From assembly GCF_003070885.1 (NCBI RefSeq), contig NZ_CP028913.1:310001-374000 (forward strand): DNA of 64,000 nucleotides. Direction: 5' to 3'. Every line of letters starts with the position of its first letter. Within the stretch, counting starts at the first letter, position 1. Origin of the DNA: Agromyces badenianii. GTDB lineage: Bacteria; Actinomycetota; Actinomycetes; Actinomycetales; Microbacteriaceae. The translations under genes and the position numbers were made by a program. The notes below the pieces were generated by a model. It was not told where the DNA came from. It searched no databases and worked only from the letters and a program-made list of their open reading frames with translations. Positions 1 to 8,532 of this stretch are shown here, one piece after another.

Positions 1-1189
1 CCACGATCGTGGCGCCCCAGAGCACGACGCTGACCGACAGTCGCAGCATGTCGCGCGGGATGCGCCGGCCGAACGCCTCCATCGAGGGCGCGCCTCTCGC
101 CTCGGCGAACGCGGCCAGGAAGAGCACCGCGAGCGTGGTGACCTTGATGCCGCCGGCCGTCGACGCCGAACCGCCACCGATGAACATGAGCATGTCGGAG
201 ACCAGCAGGCTGGATCCGTTGAGGTCGTGCATGTTGATGGTCGAGAAGCCGCCCGATCTCGTCATCATCGACATGAAGAACGACTGGAAGATCGTCGGCC
301 CGGCGTCGAGCTGCCCGTAGGTCCTGGGGTTGCCGTACTCGAGCAGCAGGAACATCGCCGCGCCGGCCACGAAGAGGATCGTGGTCGTCGTGAGGGTGAG
401 CTTGACGTGCACGCTCCAGCGATGCGGATGTCGCCAGGCCCGCGCCAGCGCGAAGATCACGGGGAAGCCGAGGCTGCCGAGGAAGACCCCGAGCATGAGC
501 AGCGACTGGAACCAGTAGTCGCCGATGAGCGGTTCGAGGCCGCCGGGATTCGGGTTGAATCCCGTGTTCGTGAAGGCCATCGCCGAGTAGTAGAAGCTGT
601 ACCAGACCGAGTGCCACGCGTCGTAGCCCGCGGCGAGCAGGCTCGGGATCATGCCGAGCGCGATCGTCACCTCGATCACGAGGGCGCTGATCGCGACCGT
701 GGCGAGCAGCCCGCCGACCTCGCCGAGGCGCACGGCCTGCCGCTCGGAGACCGGGCCGACGTGGATGCGCGAGGGGTTCGAGTCGCTCGCCGCGATGAGC
801 TTGGCCCGGAGCCCCAGCCGCCGCGAGATGACGAGGCCGAGGATAGAGGCGAGCGTCAGCACGCCGACGCCGCCGATGTTGACGCCGATGAAGACGAGGG
901 TGTTGCCGAACGGCGACCAGTGCGTCGCCATGTCGACCGTCGCGAGGCCGGTGACGCAGATGACCGACACCGCCGTGAACACGGCGTCGTGGAGCGGCGT
1001 GATCTGCCGATCGGCGGTCGCGATCGGCAGCGAGAAGAGCACCGTGAACACGAGGATCAGCGCGGCGAAGATGAGGATCGCGAACCGCGACGGCGAGTGC
1101 TTCACGAGCGCGTCGACCGCGTCGCGCGCGCGGCCGAGCCATGACCGGCGGTCGACTCGACCGAGGCGGCCCATCGCCTGTGCGCGCAT
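1..1189 (-). CDS. KtrB/TrkH-family potassium uptake channel subunit (3' end beyond window)
   Basis: This is the membrane subunit of a Ktr/Trk potassium uptake system. About 396 residues are visible. They include TM1 near residues 31-53, a first pore loop (AVFTAVSVICVTGLATVDM), a second (SAMAFTNTGFNP) and a third (MMTRSGGFST), followed by the conserved GGGSASTAGGIK. These repeated selectivity-filter loops define the TrkH/KtrB fold. Family members have about 450 residues, so only the C-terminus is missing, beyond position 1. The ATG at 1189 follows a G-rich segment (gaggggg) that can act as a ribosome-binding site. The cytoplasmic KtrA/TrkA RCK partner is not in the window and may lie downstream. 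Family assignment is firm; K+ versus Na+ coupling cannot be judged. Confidence 0.9.
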   Translation of the reverse strand, partial: MRAQAMGRLGRVDRRSWLGRARDAVDALVKHSPSRFAILIFAALILVFTVLFSLPIATADRQITPLHDAVFTAVSVICVTGLATVDMATHWSPFGNTLVFIGVNIGGVGVLTLASILGLVISRRLGLRAKLIAASDSNPSRIHVGPVSERQAVRLGEVGGLLATVAISALVIEVTIALGMIPSLLAAGYDAWHSVWYSFYYSAMAFTNTGFNPNPGGLEPLIGDYWFQSLLMLGVFLGSLGFPVIFALARAWRHPHRWSVHVKLTLTTTTILFVAGAAMFLLLEYGNPRTYGQLDAGPTIFQSFFMSMMTRSGGFSTINMHDLNGSSLLVSDMLMFIGGGSASTAGGIKVTTLAVLFLAAFAEARGAPSMEAFGRRIPRDMLRLSVSVVLWGATIV

Positions 1190-1260
1190 CAAGCCCCCTC
1201 TGTGCCGTCACCGAACGCGTTGTCATGGTACTCCCCGCCGCGAATGACTAGCCTTGGGGC

Positions 1261-1701
1261 ATGGCGGACATCTTCGACGTGGTGGCGGACTCGACGCGGC
1301 GCGACATCCTCGCCGTGCTCCTCGAGCGCGAGAACTCTGTGCCATCGTCGGGGGGCGAGATCAGCGTGTCCGAGATCGTGACCGCGCTCGGCGCGAGCCA
1401 GCCGACGGTCTCCAAGCACCTGAAGGTCTTGCGCGAGTCCGGTCTCGTGGCGGTGCGCGAAGAGGGCCAGCACCGCTACTACCGGCTCGACCGCACCCCG
1501 CTCGAGACCCTCGAAGACTGGCTGATCCCGTTCGTGTCGACGGATGCCGCGGCCGACGCCGCGACCCTCGCGGGCGTCGCCGCACGCGACGAGGCCCCAC
1601 TCAACGAGGACCAGTTCGCGTTCGCATCCGCCATCGGCAAGGCCTTCGCCCAGACCGCCCACCAGGTCACCGCGGTGGTCGGGCCGAAGAAGCGCCGCTG
1701 A
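1261..1701 (+). CDS. ArsR-family winged-helix transcriptional regulator
   Basis: A 146-residue DNA-binding regulator. The helix-turn-helix core lies near residues 38-75 (VSEIVTALGASQPTVSKHLK) and is followed by the beta-wing HRYYRLD. No ArsR metal-binding cysteine motif (CxC) is present, so it is probably not a metal sensor. A TAGCCT box at 1249-1254 lies six nucleotides before the ATG, which fits a leaderless mRNA. It is divergent from ktrB and ends six bases from the stop of the convergent RND permease. The effector and targets are unknown. The C-terminal extension (residues 95-146) is actinobacterial in style and has no recognisable domain. Confidence 0.85.
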   Translation: MADIFDVVADSTRRDILAVLLERENSVPSSGGEISVSEIVTALGASQPTVSKHLKVLRESGLVAVREEGQHRYYRLDRTPLETLEDWLIPFVSTDAAADAATLAGVAARDEAPLNEDQFAFASAIGKAFAQTAHQVTAVVGPKKRR

Positions 1702-1707
1702 CCGTTC

Positions 1708-4700
1708 TCACGCCGCCTCCGGAGTCGCGGCGCTCTTCGCGTGCCGCCGCTCGTTTCGACGTTCGTGCCGTCGCTCCGCGCGGCGCTCGAGCAGCGAGTA
1801 GAGCACCGGCACGAGCAGCAGCGTCAGCAGCGTCGAGGAGACGAGCCCGCCGATCACGACGATCGCGAGCGACTGCGAGATGAACACCCCGCCGCCGGTG
1901 AGGCCGAGCGACATGGGCAGCAGTGCGAACACCGTCGCGCACGCCGTCATGATGATGGGGCGCAGCCGCAGCCTCGAGCCGTGGATGACGGCGTCGAGCA
2001 CGGAGTCCCCCCGCAGCCGGAACGCGTTGATCAGGTCGATGAGCACGATCGCATTCGTCACCACGATGCCGATCAGCATGAGCAGGCCGATCATCGCCGG
2101 GATTCCGAGCGGCGTGCCGGTGACGAGCAGGCCGGCCACGGCGCCCGTCGCGGCGAACGGCACCGACACGAGCAGGATCAACGGCTGCACGAGACTCCGG
2201 AACGTCGCGACCATGACGATGTAGACGAGCGCGATCGCCATGAGCATGGCGAGACCGAGCTGCGCGAACGACTCCTCCTGGGCCTGCGCGACGCCGCCGA
2301 GTTCGGCCGAGACGCCCGTCGGCAGTTCGAGGCCGTCGAGTCCGTTGCGGATCGCGACGGAGACGGCTCCGAGATCCTCGTCGGCGGGCTCGGCCGAGAC
2401 GGTCACGGTGCGCACGCCGTCGACGCGGACGATCGTCGCCGGGGCGAGCTCGTCGACGACCCGGGCGACGTCCTGCACGAGGATCGGGGCGGCCCGCACC
2501 TCGGCGAGGTCCTCCTGCGCCTGCGTGAAACGCTCGCTCTCAGCCTCCTGGGATGCCGCGTCGGACCTCGCCGTCGTCATCGCGACGAGCTGCTCGTCGA
2601 ACGAGGCGATCGCCGAACGGGCCTGGGCGACGGCACCCTCGAGTGCGGCGAGCTGCTCGGCGCGTTCGAGCGCAGCGCGTTCGAGCGCCTGTTCCTCCGG
2701 TGTCGCCGGCTCGGCCGTCGGCACCTCGAGCGGTGCCGATGACAGTGCGGCGAGCTGGTCGATCGATCGAGCGAGCTCCGCGGTGGCCTCGGCCCGCGCG
2801 GTGCGCAGCTCGGACTCCTGGCGTGTCGACTGCGAGCGGGCCTCGGCTCTGGCCCGCTCCGCTGCCGCCCTCTGGTCGGCCGTCAGCCGGTCAGACGCGG
2901 CCTTCTGCGCTGCGGCCTGCTGCAGCGCGCTCACGGGAAGCGGCAGGGCGGCGATCTCGGCCGGGGTCGTGCCGGCACGTTGGGTGCGCACGACGATCTC
3001 GCGGGTAGTGCCCTCGAGCACGACGGACCCGAGCGATGTGCCACGGAGCATGTCGGAGATCGCGGTGCCGACCTGCTCCTGGGTGAAGCCGTAGCCCGCA
3101 GCGGTCGTTCGATCGACGTCGACCTTCAGGATCGCCTGCTCCTCGGCGAGGTCGCTCGTGGCGGCGCCGACGCCGGGAAGCTCGGCGAGCATCGCCTCGA
3201 CGGCGGCGGCACCCGTCGCGAGCGCCGCGGGGTCGTCTCCGCGCACCGCGACCTGGATGCCCCCCGCCGAGAACCCGGCGTCGGGTTCGCCGATGTCGAC
3301 CGTGCCGACGTCGGCACGGTTCTTCACCGCTCGGGTGATCGATGCGGCGACGTCGTCGCTCACGGCATCGTCCTCGAGTGTGACGGTGATCGATGCGGTG
3401 CTCGACGAGCTTCCATCGCCGATCGTCGTGAGGTACGAGGCGACTCCTGGGGTGTCGGCGAGCACGCTCTCGACCCGTGCGGCGGCATCACTCGTGGTCT
3501 CGAGGCTCGAACCGGCGGGCAGCTCCTGCGACACCTGGAGGGTGTCCCCGCCGCCGAGGTCGCCAAGGTAGTCCATCTTGAGGAAGCCGCCGGCGACGAT
3601 CGTGCCCGCGAAGATCACGGCGGCCGCGCCGAGCGAGATGAGCGGATGCCGCAGCGCCGCCATGAGCACCGGAAGGTAGCCGCGTTGCAGACGGGTGACC
3701 TCCTCGGCCCGCTCCGAATCGGGTGCGGGGGCTTCTGCGAGCGGCCTCGTCTGCGGGTCATCCGACGATGTCTCGGCACGGCTGCGTGCGCCCATGAACC
3801 AGTACGCCAGCACGGGCACGATCGTCAGCGACACCACGAGGGAGGCGAGGAGCGCGATGGTGACGGTCACGGCGAACGGGCGGAACAGCTCGCCAGTGGT
3901 TCCGCCGACGAAGGCGATCGGCAGGAACACGGCGACCGTCGTGATCGTGGAGGCCGTCACGGCCCCGGCGACCTCGCGAACGGCGGCGAGGGCGGAGTCC
4001 GTCGTCATCGGCACCCCGATGTGGCGCCGCTTGAGATTCTCGATCACGACGATCGAGTCGTCGACCACGCGGCCGACGGCGACGGTCAGCGCCGCGAGGG
4101 TGAAGATGTTCAGCGAGTAGTCGCCGATCCACAGCCCGATCATGGCGATGAGCAGCGACAGCGGGATCGAGACCGCCGTGATGATCGTCGATCGGAGCGA
4201 GAGCAGGAAGACGAGGATCACGAGCACCGCGAACAGAAGGCCGAGGCCGCCCTCGACTGAGAGGTCGTGAATCGACTGCTCCACCATCGGCGACTGGTCG
4301 AAGACGATCGTGAACGATGCGCCGTCGCCGAGCTCGCGCTCGAGCGCGGGCAGTGCGTCGCGGATCGTGTGCGCGAGCTGCACGGCGTTCGCGTCGGGGT
4401 TCTTCAGGAGGGAGAGGCTGAGCGACGGGAGTCCGTCGGCGCGCGCGATGGTGGTCATCGTCGCCGGTGCGAGCTCGACATCGGCGACCGCAGAGAGCGG
4501 GAACGGCCCGGCCCGGTGCTGCACGGGCAGCCCCGCCAGCTCCTCGACGGTGGCGACCGGACTCCCGACCTCGATGGAGAGGGCGAGCCCGTCACTGACG
4601 CTCGTGCCGGCGGCGACGACGGCGCTGCTCGCCTCGACCGCGGCGCCGACCTCCTCGGCCGAGACGCCCTTCGCGGCCAGATCGACCGGCCGCATGGTGA

Positions 4701-5253
4701 TGACGAGCTGCGTCTCGTGCTGCCCGCTGAGCTGCACCTGGCGAACGCCCTCGATGCCGCGGAGCGCGGGCAGCACGACGGATTCGACCCGCTTCGCGAA
4801 GTCGGCCGGCTCGGTGTCGGCGGCGACGGCCAACGACATCACCGGCAGGTCGTCGCTGCCGCCGGCGTAGACCTCGCTCGTGCTGCCTGCGGGCAGCGTG
4901 CTCTCGGCCGCGCCGATCGCGGTGCGGATGTCGGCCACGACCTGCTCGGAATCGAGGCCGAAGTCCCACTTCACCTGGATGCTCGCGCTGCCGTTCCTCG
5001 AATCCGAGGTGATGCCCGTGACGCCCTCGACGCTTCGCACGAGCTGCTCGATGGGCGCCGTGAGCTCGCGCTCGACCGAGGTGGGCGACGCGCCGGGGTA
5101 CGTCGCGACGACGACCGCGCCGGGCTGCTGCACCGAGGGGAGGAGCTCTTGCTTGAGGGAGCCCGTGGCGAAGAGGCCGAACGCGACGATCACGATGGTC
5201 ACCAGCCCGACGATCACGCGGTTGGCAAGGCTCAGCTTGGTCAGAAGGGTCAT
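1708..5253 (-). CDS. RND-superfamily efflux permease (AcrB/HME-like) with internal coiled-coil insertion
   Basis: A proton-driven inner-membrane efflux pump of 1,181 residues. It has the AcrB-type two-fold repeat: TM1 at residues 13-30, a large extracytoplasmic porter loop, then a TM block containing GRVVDDSIVVIENLKRR with the proton-relay Asp pair. A second porter loop and a second TM block follow. The family usually has about 1,020-1,080 residues. The excess is a roughly 147-residue segment near residues 773-919 that is almost entirely A, E, Q, R and S in heptad-like order, broken by a proline-rich turn (PLEVPTAEP). This looks like an antiparallel helical hairpin inserted into the second porter domain. 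No membrane-fusion protein or outer-membrane channel gene is adjacent. The substrate is unknown. Confidence 0.88.
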   Translation of the reverse strand: MTLLTKLSLANRVIVGLVTIVIVAFGLFATGSLKQELLPSVQQPGAVVVATYPGASPTSVERELTAPIEQLVRSVEGVTGITSDSRNGSASIQVKWDFGLDSEQVVADIRTAIGAAESTLPAGSTSEVYAGGSDDLPVMSLAVAADTEPADFAKRVESVVLPALRGIEGVRQVQLSGQHETQLVITMRPVDLAAKGVSAEEVGAAVEASSAVVAAGTSVSDGLALSIEVGSPVATVEELAGLPVQHRAGPFPLSAVADVELAPATMTTIARADGLPSLSLSLLKNPDANAVQLAHTIRDALPALERELGDGASFTIVFDQSPMVEQSIHDLSVEGGLGLLFAVLVILVFLLSLRSTIITAVSIPLSLLIAMIGLWIGDYSLNIFTLAALTVAVGRVVDDSIVVIENLKRRHIGVPMTTDSALAAVREVAGAVTASTITTVAVFLPIAFVGGTTGELFRPFAVTVTIALLASLVVSLTIVPVLAYWFMGARSRAETSSDDPQTRPLAEAPAPDSERAEEVTRLQRGYLPVLMAALRHPLISLGAAAVIFAGTIVAGGFLKMDYLGDLGGGDTLQVSQELPAGSSLETTSDAAARVESVLADTPGVASYLTTIGDGSSSSTASITVTLEDDAVSDDVAASITRAVKNRADVGTVDIGEPDAGFSAGGIQVAVRGDDPAALATGAAAVEAMLAELPGVGAATSDLAEEQAILKVDVDRTTAAGYGFTQEQVGTAISDMLRGTSLGSVVLEGTTREIVVRTQRAGTTPAEIAALPLPVSALQQAAAQKAASDRLTADQRAAAERARAEARSQSTRQESELRTARAEATAELARSIDQLAALSSAPLEVPTAEPATPEEQALERAALERAEQLAALEGAVAQARSAIASFDEQLVAMTTARSDAASQEAESERFTQAQEDLAEVRAAPILVQDVARVVDELAPATIVRVDGVRTVTVSAEPADEDLGAVSVAIRNGLDGLELPTGVSAELGGVAQAQEESFAQLGLAMLMAIALVYIVMVATFRSLVQPLILLVSVPFAATGAVAGLLVTGTPLGIPAMIGLLMLIGIVVTNAIVLIDLINAFRLRGDSVLDAVIHGSRLRLRPIIMTACATVFALLPMSLGLTGGGVFISQSLAIVVIGGLVSSTLLTLLLVPVLYSLLERRAERRHERRNERRHAKSAATPEAA

Positions 5254-5393
5254 CTGGCGGGTGCCTCTCGTGGGCTGCCGTGGCGGGAATGCAGGGCGAG
5301 CGCCCTCCTGCCCACGCTAGGCACGCGCCGCCGCCGGCGGATCGACGCCAGGCCTGATATCCGGGCTCGGCGACGTGGTCCCGCAGGGGGACG

Positions 5394-5417
5394 CCCCTGG
5401 TACCGCGGTACCAGGGG
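5394..5417. promoter_or_regulatory. Perfect 24-bp palindrome upstream of the RND permease (candidate operator)
   Basis: The half-sites CCCCTGGTACCG and CGGTACCAGGGG are exact reverse complements with no spacer. The site lies 141 bp upstream of the RND start codon and 68 bp beyond the GNAT stop. No T-tract follows on either strand, so an operator for a dimeric regulator (TetR-like) is more likely than a terminator. The rest of 5254-5484 shows nothing else recognisable. Confidence 0.55.
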
Positions 5418-5484
5418 AACGAGATTCACCCGGCCGGATCGTGAGCGCGAAGCAGGCGCGCCGCGGCCGAGCGTGCGTGCCGGC

Positions 5485-5994
5485 TCAGCGCAGCGGCTTG
5501 ATCATCTCCAGCTCGAGACCGCCGGGCTCGAGCTCGTACTCGCGGCTTCGACCCGTGCGGGTGAAGCCGAGCTTCTCGTAGAACCGGATCGCGCGGGGAT
5601 TGTCTTCGTGCACCTCGAGCCGCAGGGTCGAGCCGAAATCGCGCGCCCACTCCTCGACCGCCTCGAGCAGCAGCCGTGAGATGCCCGCCGCGTCGCCGCG
5701 ATGGTCGGGTGCCACGTAGACGCCGACGAGCAGCGGGCCCGACGCGGCATCCGGAATGTAGCCGCCCATCTGCCCGATCCAGCGCTCGCCGTCGATCGCG
5801 ACGATCGAGGTCTGGCGGGGCGTCGTGCCGCGTGCCGCTCGCGCTCGCCACACCGTTTCGCCCGCGTCGAGCGCCGTCGACAGCGTCTCGCCGTAGGCGA
5901 GCGGGGTGTCGCGCAGCATCTCGAGGCGCAGTGCTCGCACCGCCTGCCAGTCGGCTTCCTCGGTGGTGCGGATGACGATGTCGCGGGGTGGCAT
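5485..5994 (-). CDS. GNAT-family N-acetyltransferase
   Basis: A 169-residue acetyl-CoA-dependent acetyltransferase. The acetyl-CoA-binding motif A is visible near residues 90-110 (VYVAPDHRGDAAGISRLLL), and the C-terminal motif B as NPRAIRFYEKLGF near residues 131-143. Length is normal for a single-domain GNAT. A TAGCGT box on the minus strand (6001-6006) lies six nucleotides before the ATG, which suggests a leaderless transcript. The acceptor substrate cannot be predicted from sequence. Confidence 0.85.
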   Translation of the reverse strand: MPPRDIVIRTTEEADWQAVRALRLEMLRDTPLAYGETLSTALDAGETVWRARAARGTTPRQTSIVAIDGERWIGQMGGYIPDAASGPLLVGVYVAPDHRGDAAGISRLLLEAVEEWARDFGSTLRLEVHEDNPRAIRFYEKLGFTRTGRSREYELEPGGLELEMIKPLR

Positions 5995-6112
5995 CCCTCG
6001 ACGCTAACGCATCGGGCGAGGGGGACCGCGCGGATCCGCTAGACTACTCCGAGGCTTTCTAGCCAACGGCCGCGGCACGCGCGACCGACTCGATCTTTTC
6101 TGTGAGGTTCTG

Positions 6113-6211
6113 ATGGGTTCCGTCATCAAGAAGCGCCGCAAGCGCATGGCGAAGAAGAAGCACCGCAAGCTGCTTCGCAAGACGCGCCACCAGCGTCGCA
6201 ACAAGAAGTAG
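6113..6211 (+). CDS. Small ribosomal subunit protein bS22 (AURKAIP1/COX24-like)
   Basis: A 32-residue, extremely basic protein starting MGSVIKKRRKRMAKKKHRK and ending NKK. The composition and start match the actinobacterial small-subunit protein bS22 described from mycobacterial ribosomes, a relative of the AURKAIP1/COX24 C-terminal domain. It sits on its own with a good terminator 21 bases downstream, as expected for a monocistronic ribosomal gene. It is easily missed because of its size. The start is fixed by the conserved MGSVIKKRRKRM opening. Confidence is high. Confidence 0.9.
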   Translation: MGSVIKKRRKRMAKKKHRKLLRKTRHQRRNKK

Positions 6212-6231
6212 TCCTTCGGCACTACCGGCTG

Positions 6232-6260
6232 AGCGTCAGGCCCTGCGGCCTGGCGCTTTT
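6232..6260 (+). terminator. Rho-independent terminator after bS22
   Basis: An 11-bp stem (6232-6242 with 6247-6257, one G-T wobble) with the four-base loop CTGC is followed directly by TTTT (6257-6260). It is the clearest canonical terminator in this part of the window. Confidence 0.85.
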
Positions 6261-6293
6261 CGCTGTGCCCGAGCACCGGCGTACGATCGAGGC

Positions 6294-6563
6294 GTGCCAC
6301 GCGACATCCGACTCACGCTCATCGGCAAGCCCGGCTGTCACCTCTGCGATGACGCGCGCGAGGTCGTGCAGGCCGTGCTCGCCGAGCTCGCGCTGACGGA
6401 TGCTCCGCCGCGCATCGCCCTCGACGAGGTCTCCATCCTCGACGACGAGGAGCTGCGAGCCAGGTACGCCGAGGAGATCCCCGTGCTGCTCATCGACGGC
6501 GTCGTGCACAACTACTGGCGCATCGACCCGGCACGCCTGAAAACGGCGCTGATCGGCGGCTGA
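6294..6563 (+). CDS. Glutaredoxin-like thiol-disulfide protein
   Basis: An 89-residue thioredoxin-fold protein with the redox motif CHLC at residues 15-18 (KPGCHLCDDA) and a cis-proline region at IPVLL. Proteins of this small actinobacterial glutaredoxin type use the CxxC for thiol exchange, but the partner is unknown. The start is GTG. A TACGAT box at 6282-6287 lies six nucleotides upstream, consistent with leaderless transcription after the bS22 terminator. Confidence 0.82.
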   Translation: MPRDIRLTLIGKPGCHLCDDAREVVQAVLAELALTDAPPRIALDEVSILDDEELRARYAEEIPVLLIDGVVHNYWRIDPARLKTALIGG

Positions 6564-6639
6564 CGCCGCGCGCCTATCGGTCGGGCGGTGACCGGTCAAG
6601 CCCATTGCCGCGGCAGGCCGTCGGGTCTTGACTGTCGGC

Positions 6640-8187
6640 ATGAACTCGTTCTGGACGGCTGCGGCGACCGTGTCGGCAGATCAGGAGCCGATCATCGAGG
6701 CCGGCGAGCGAGTCGTTCCGGCCGGCCCGGTCGACGTCGCGATCGTCGGTGCCGGCATCACGGGGTTGTCCACCGCGCTCATGCTGCAACGCGCCGGCCG
6801 CTCGGTCGTGGTCGTCGAGGCGACGAAGGTCGCCGCGCTCGCCACCGGCGCGAACACGGGCAAGGCCAGCGTGCTGCAGGGCGCGAGACTGCAGCGCATC
6901 CGGCGCTCCCACTCGGCGAAGGTCGTCGGCGCCTACGTGCAGGCGAACCTCGACGGTCAGTCGTGGATCGCCGAGTTCGCGCACGAACGAAGCCTGCCGG
7001 TCGAGCTCGAGACGGCTTACAGCTATGCGCAATCCGACACGGGGCTCAAGACGGTCCTCGCCGAGTTCGACGTCGCCCGCGAGGCGGGCCTGCCCGTCGA
7101 GGTCGTCGAGCGGATGCCGGTGCCGTTCCCCTTCGCCGGGGCGGTGGCACTCGAACGGCAGCTCGCCCTCGACCCGTACCGGCTCGCCCTCGAGCTCGCC
7201 GACGCGTTCGTCGCCGAGGGCGGCGTGCTCGTGACCGGGGTGCGCGTGCAGGGAGTGCACGCGTCGGACCCGGTCGTGCTCGACACCGAGCAGGGCTCCC
7301 TGCGGGCCGACGACGTGGTGATCGCGACCGCCACGCCGATCCTCGATCGCGGACTCTCCTTCGCGAAGATCCGAGCTTCGCGCTCGTACCTGGCGTCGTT
7401 CCGCGTCGGCGATCCGCCGCCTCCCGGGCTCTACCTGTCGGTCGACGGGCCGAGCCGCTCGGTGCGCACCGCTCCCGATCCCGCTCCGGAATCCACGACG
7501 CGGCAGCTCCTCGTCGGCGGCAACGGGCATCCGGTGGGCCGCGTGGAGTCGACCGCCGAACTCGTCGACGACCTCGTCGCGTGGACCCGCCGGCACTTCG
7601 CCGACGTGGAACTCACGCACCGGTGGTCGGCGCAGGACTACGAATCACTGAACCAGATCCCGTTCGCCGGCCGGATGCCCCGCGGGCGGGGTCGCATCCG
7701 CTTCGCGACCGGCTATGCCAAGTGGGGTCTCACGAACGGGGTCGCCGCGGCGATCCGCATCTCGGCGGAGATCCTCGGCGAGCCCTGGCACGAGCACCGG
7801 CCGTGGATCCGGACGCTCGGCACCCGGGTGACGGTGCCCGCCGACCTCGGCCGGGGGATCGCCGAGAACGCGAAGGTCGCGGCGGCGCTCGCCGCCGGCT
7901 GGGTTCGGGCGGAAGCCGATTCCGCCCCCGTGCCGCGGCCGGCCGAAGGCGACGGCGTCGTGGCGTCGCGCCGGGGAGTGCCGGTCGGGGTGTCGACCGT
8001 CGATGGGCAGACCTGCGCGGTTCGCGCCGTCTGCACGCACCTCGGCGGCGTGCTGCGATGGAACGATGCCGAGTCGAGTTGGGACTGCCCGTTGCACGGC
8101 TCGCGCTTCGAGGCATCCGGTCGCCTCATCGAAGGGCCGGCGACCCGAGACCTGCGCTCGACCGCGCGATCCGACGGCCCGCTCTGA
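6640..8187 (+). CDS. FAD-dependent oxidoreductase with C-terminal Rieske [2Fe-2S] domain
   Basis: A 515-residue fusion. The N-terminus is a DAO-type FAD domain with the Rossmann glycine motif GAGITGLSTA near residues 33-42 and the C-terminal FAD-contact stretch FATGYAKWGLTNG. The last roughly 100 residues are a Rieske domain with both ligand pairs, CTHL and CPLHG. Such fusions appear in actinobacterial oxidoreductases of unknown substrate, where the Rieske cluster passes electrons to or from the flavin. The ATG at 6640 is chosen. A TTG at 6628 would add four residues, and TTGACT at 6628-6633 could itself be a -10-like box. The gene stands alone. Confidence 0.85.
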   Translation: MNSFWTAAATVSADQEPIIEAGERVVPAGPVDVAIVGAGITGLSTALMLQRAGRSVVVVEATKVAALATGANTGKASVLQGARLQRIRRSHSAKVVGAYVQANLDGQSWIAEFAHERSLPVELETAYSYAQSDTGLKTVLAEFDVAREAGLPVEVVERMPVPFPFAGAVALERQLALDPYRLALELADAFVAEGGVLVTGVRVQGVHASDPVVLDTEQGSLRADDVVIATATPILDRGLSFAKIRASRSYLASFRVGDPPPPGLYLSVDGPSRSVRTAPDPAPESTTRQLLVGGNGHPVGRVESTAELVDDLVAWTRRHFADVELTHRWSAQDYESLNQIPFAGRMPRGRGRIRFATGYAKWGLTNGVAAAIRISAEILGEPWHEHRPWIRTLGTRVTVPADLGRGIAENAKVAAALAAGWVRAEADSAPVPRPAEGDGVVASRRGVPVGVSTVDGQTCAVRAVCTHLGGVLRWNDAESSWDCPLHGSRFEASGRLIEGPATRDLRSTARSDGPL

Positions 8188-8260
8188 TCGTCGGGCGACC
8201 ACGTACCAGCGGTCGCCAACGACGGGGCGACTCGGGATATCGGCTTCCGCGATTCACGTG

Positions 8261-8481
8261 TGCCAGTTCCGCCTCAATGATGAGGGGGAACTGGCATGCG
8301 AGCGGCGAAGCGGGGTGCAGTCGGCCGATGAGGGGAACTGGCATACGAACGATGGGGCGGCGCTATAGTCGGCCGATGAGGGGGAACTGGCATACGAGGA
8401 TGGGGCGGCGCTGCGGCCGATGAGGGGGAACTGGCATGCCGAATGACGCGAACAGGCATCGCGAATGAAGGGAACAGGCAT
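8261..8481. repeat. Array of six TGAGGGGGAACTGGCAT-type boxes headed by an inverted copy
   Basis: This fills most of the 345-bp convergent gap between the Rieske oxidoreductase and the FGE gene. It opens with a hairpin: 8261-8276 pairs with 8281-8296, with one mismatch and loop ATGA. The box TGAGGGGGAACTGGCAT then recurs at 8281, 8329, 8377 and 8421, and degenerate forms (GAACAGGCAT) occur at 8444 and 8466. Spacings are 48, 48, 44, 23 and 22 bp. It is not a CRISPR: the intervening sequence is itself partly repeated and the spacing is irregular. It resembles a decayed REP-like or satellite array. Confidence 0.75.
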
Positions 8482-8532
8482 CTGATGCCGAGGCGCGTGG
8501 CTTCGGCTACTCAGTCCGAGGGCAGGCGCGAC

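Noticed and set aside
8261..8481. CRISPR array
   Set aside because: Repeats are short, degenerate and irregularly spaced (22-48 bp). The intervening sequence is itself repeated, and no cas gene is present.
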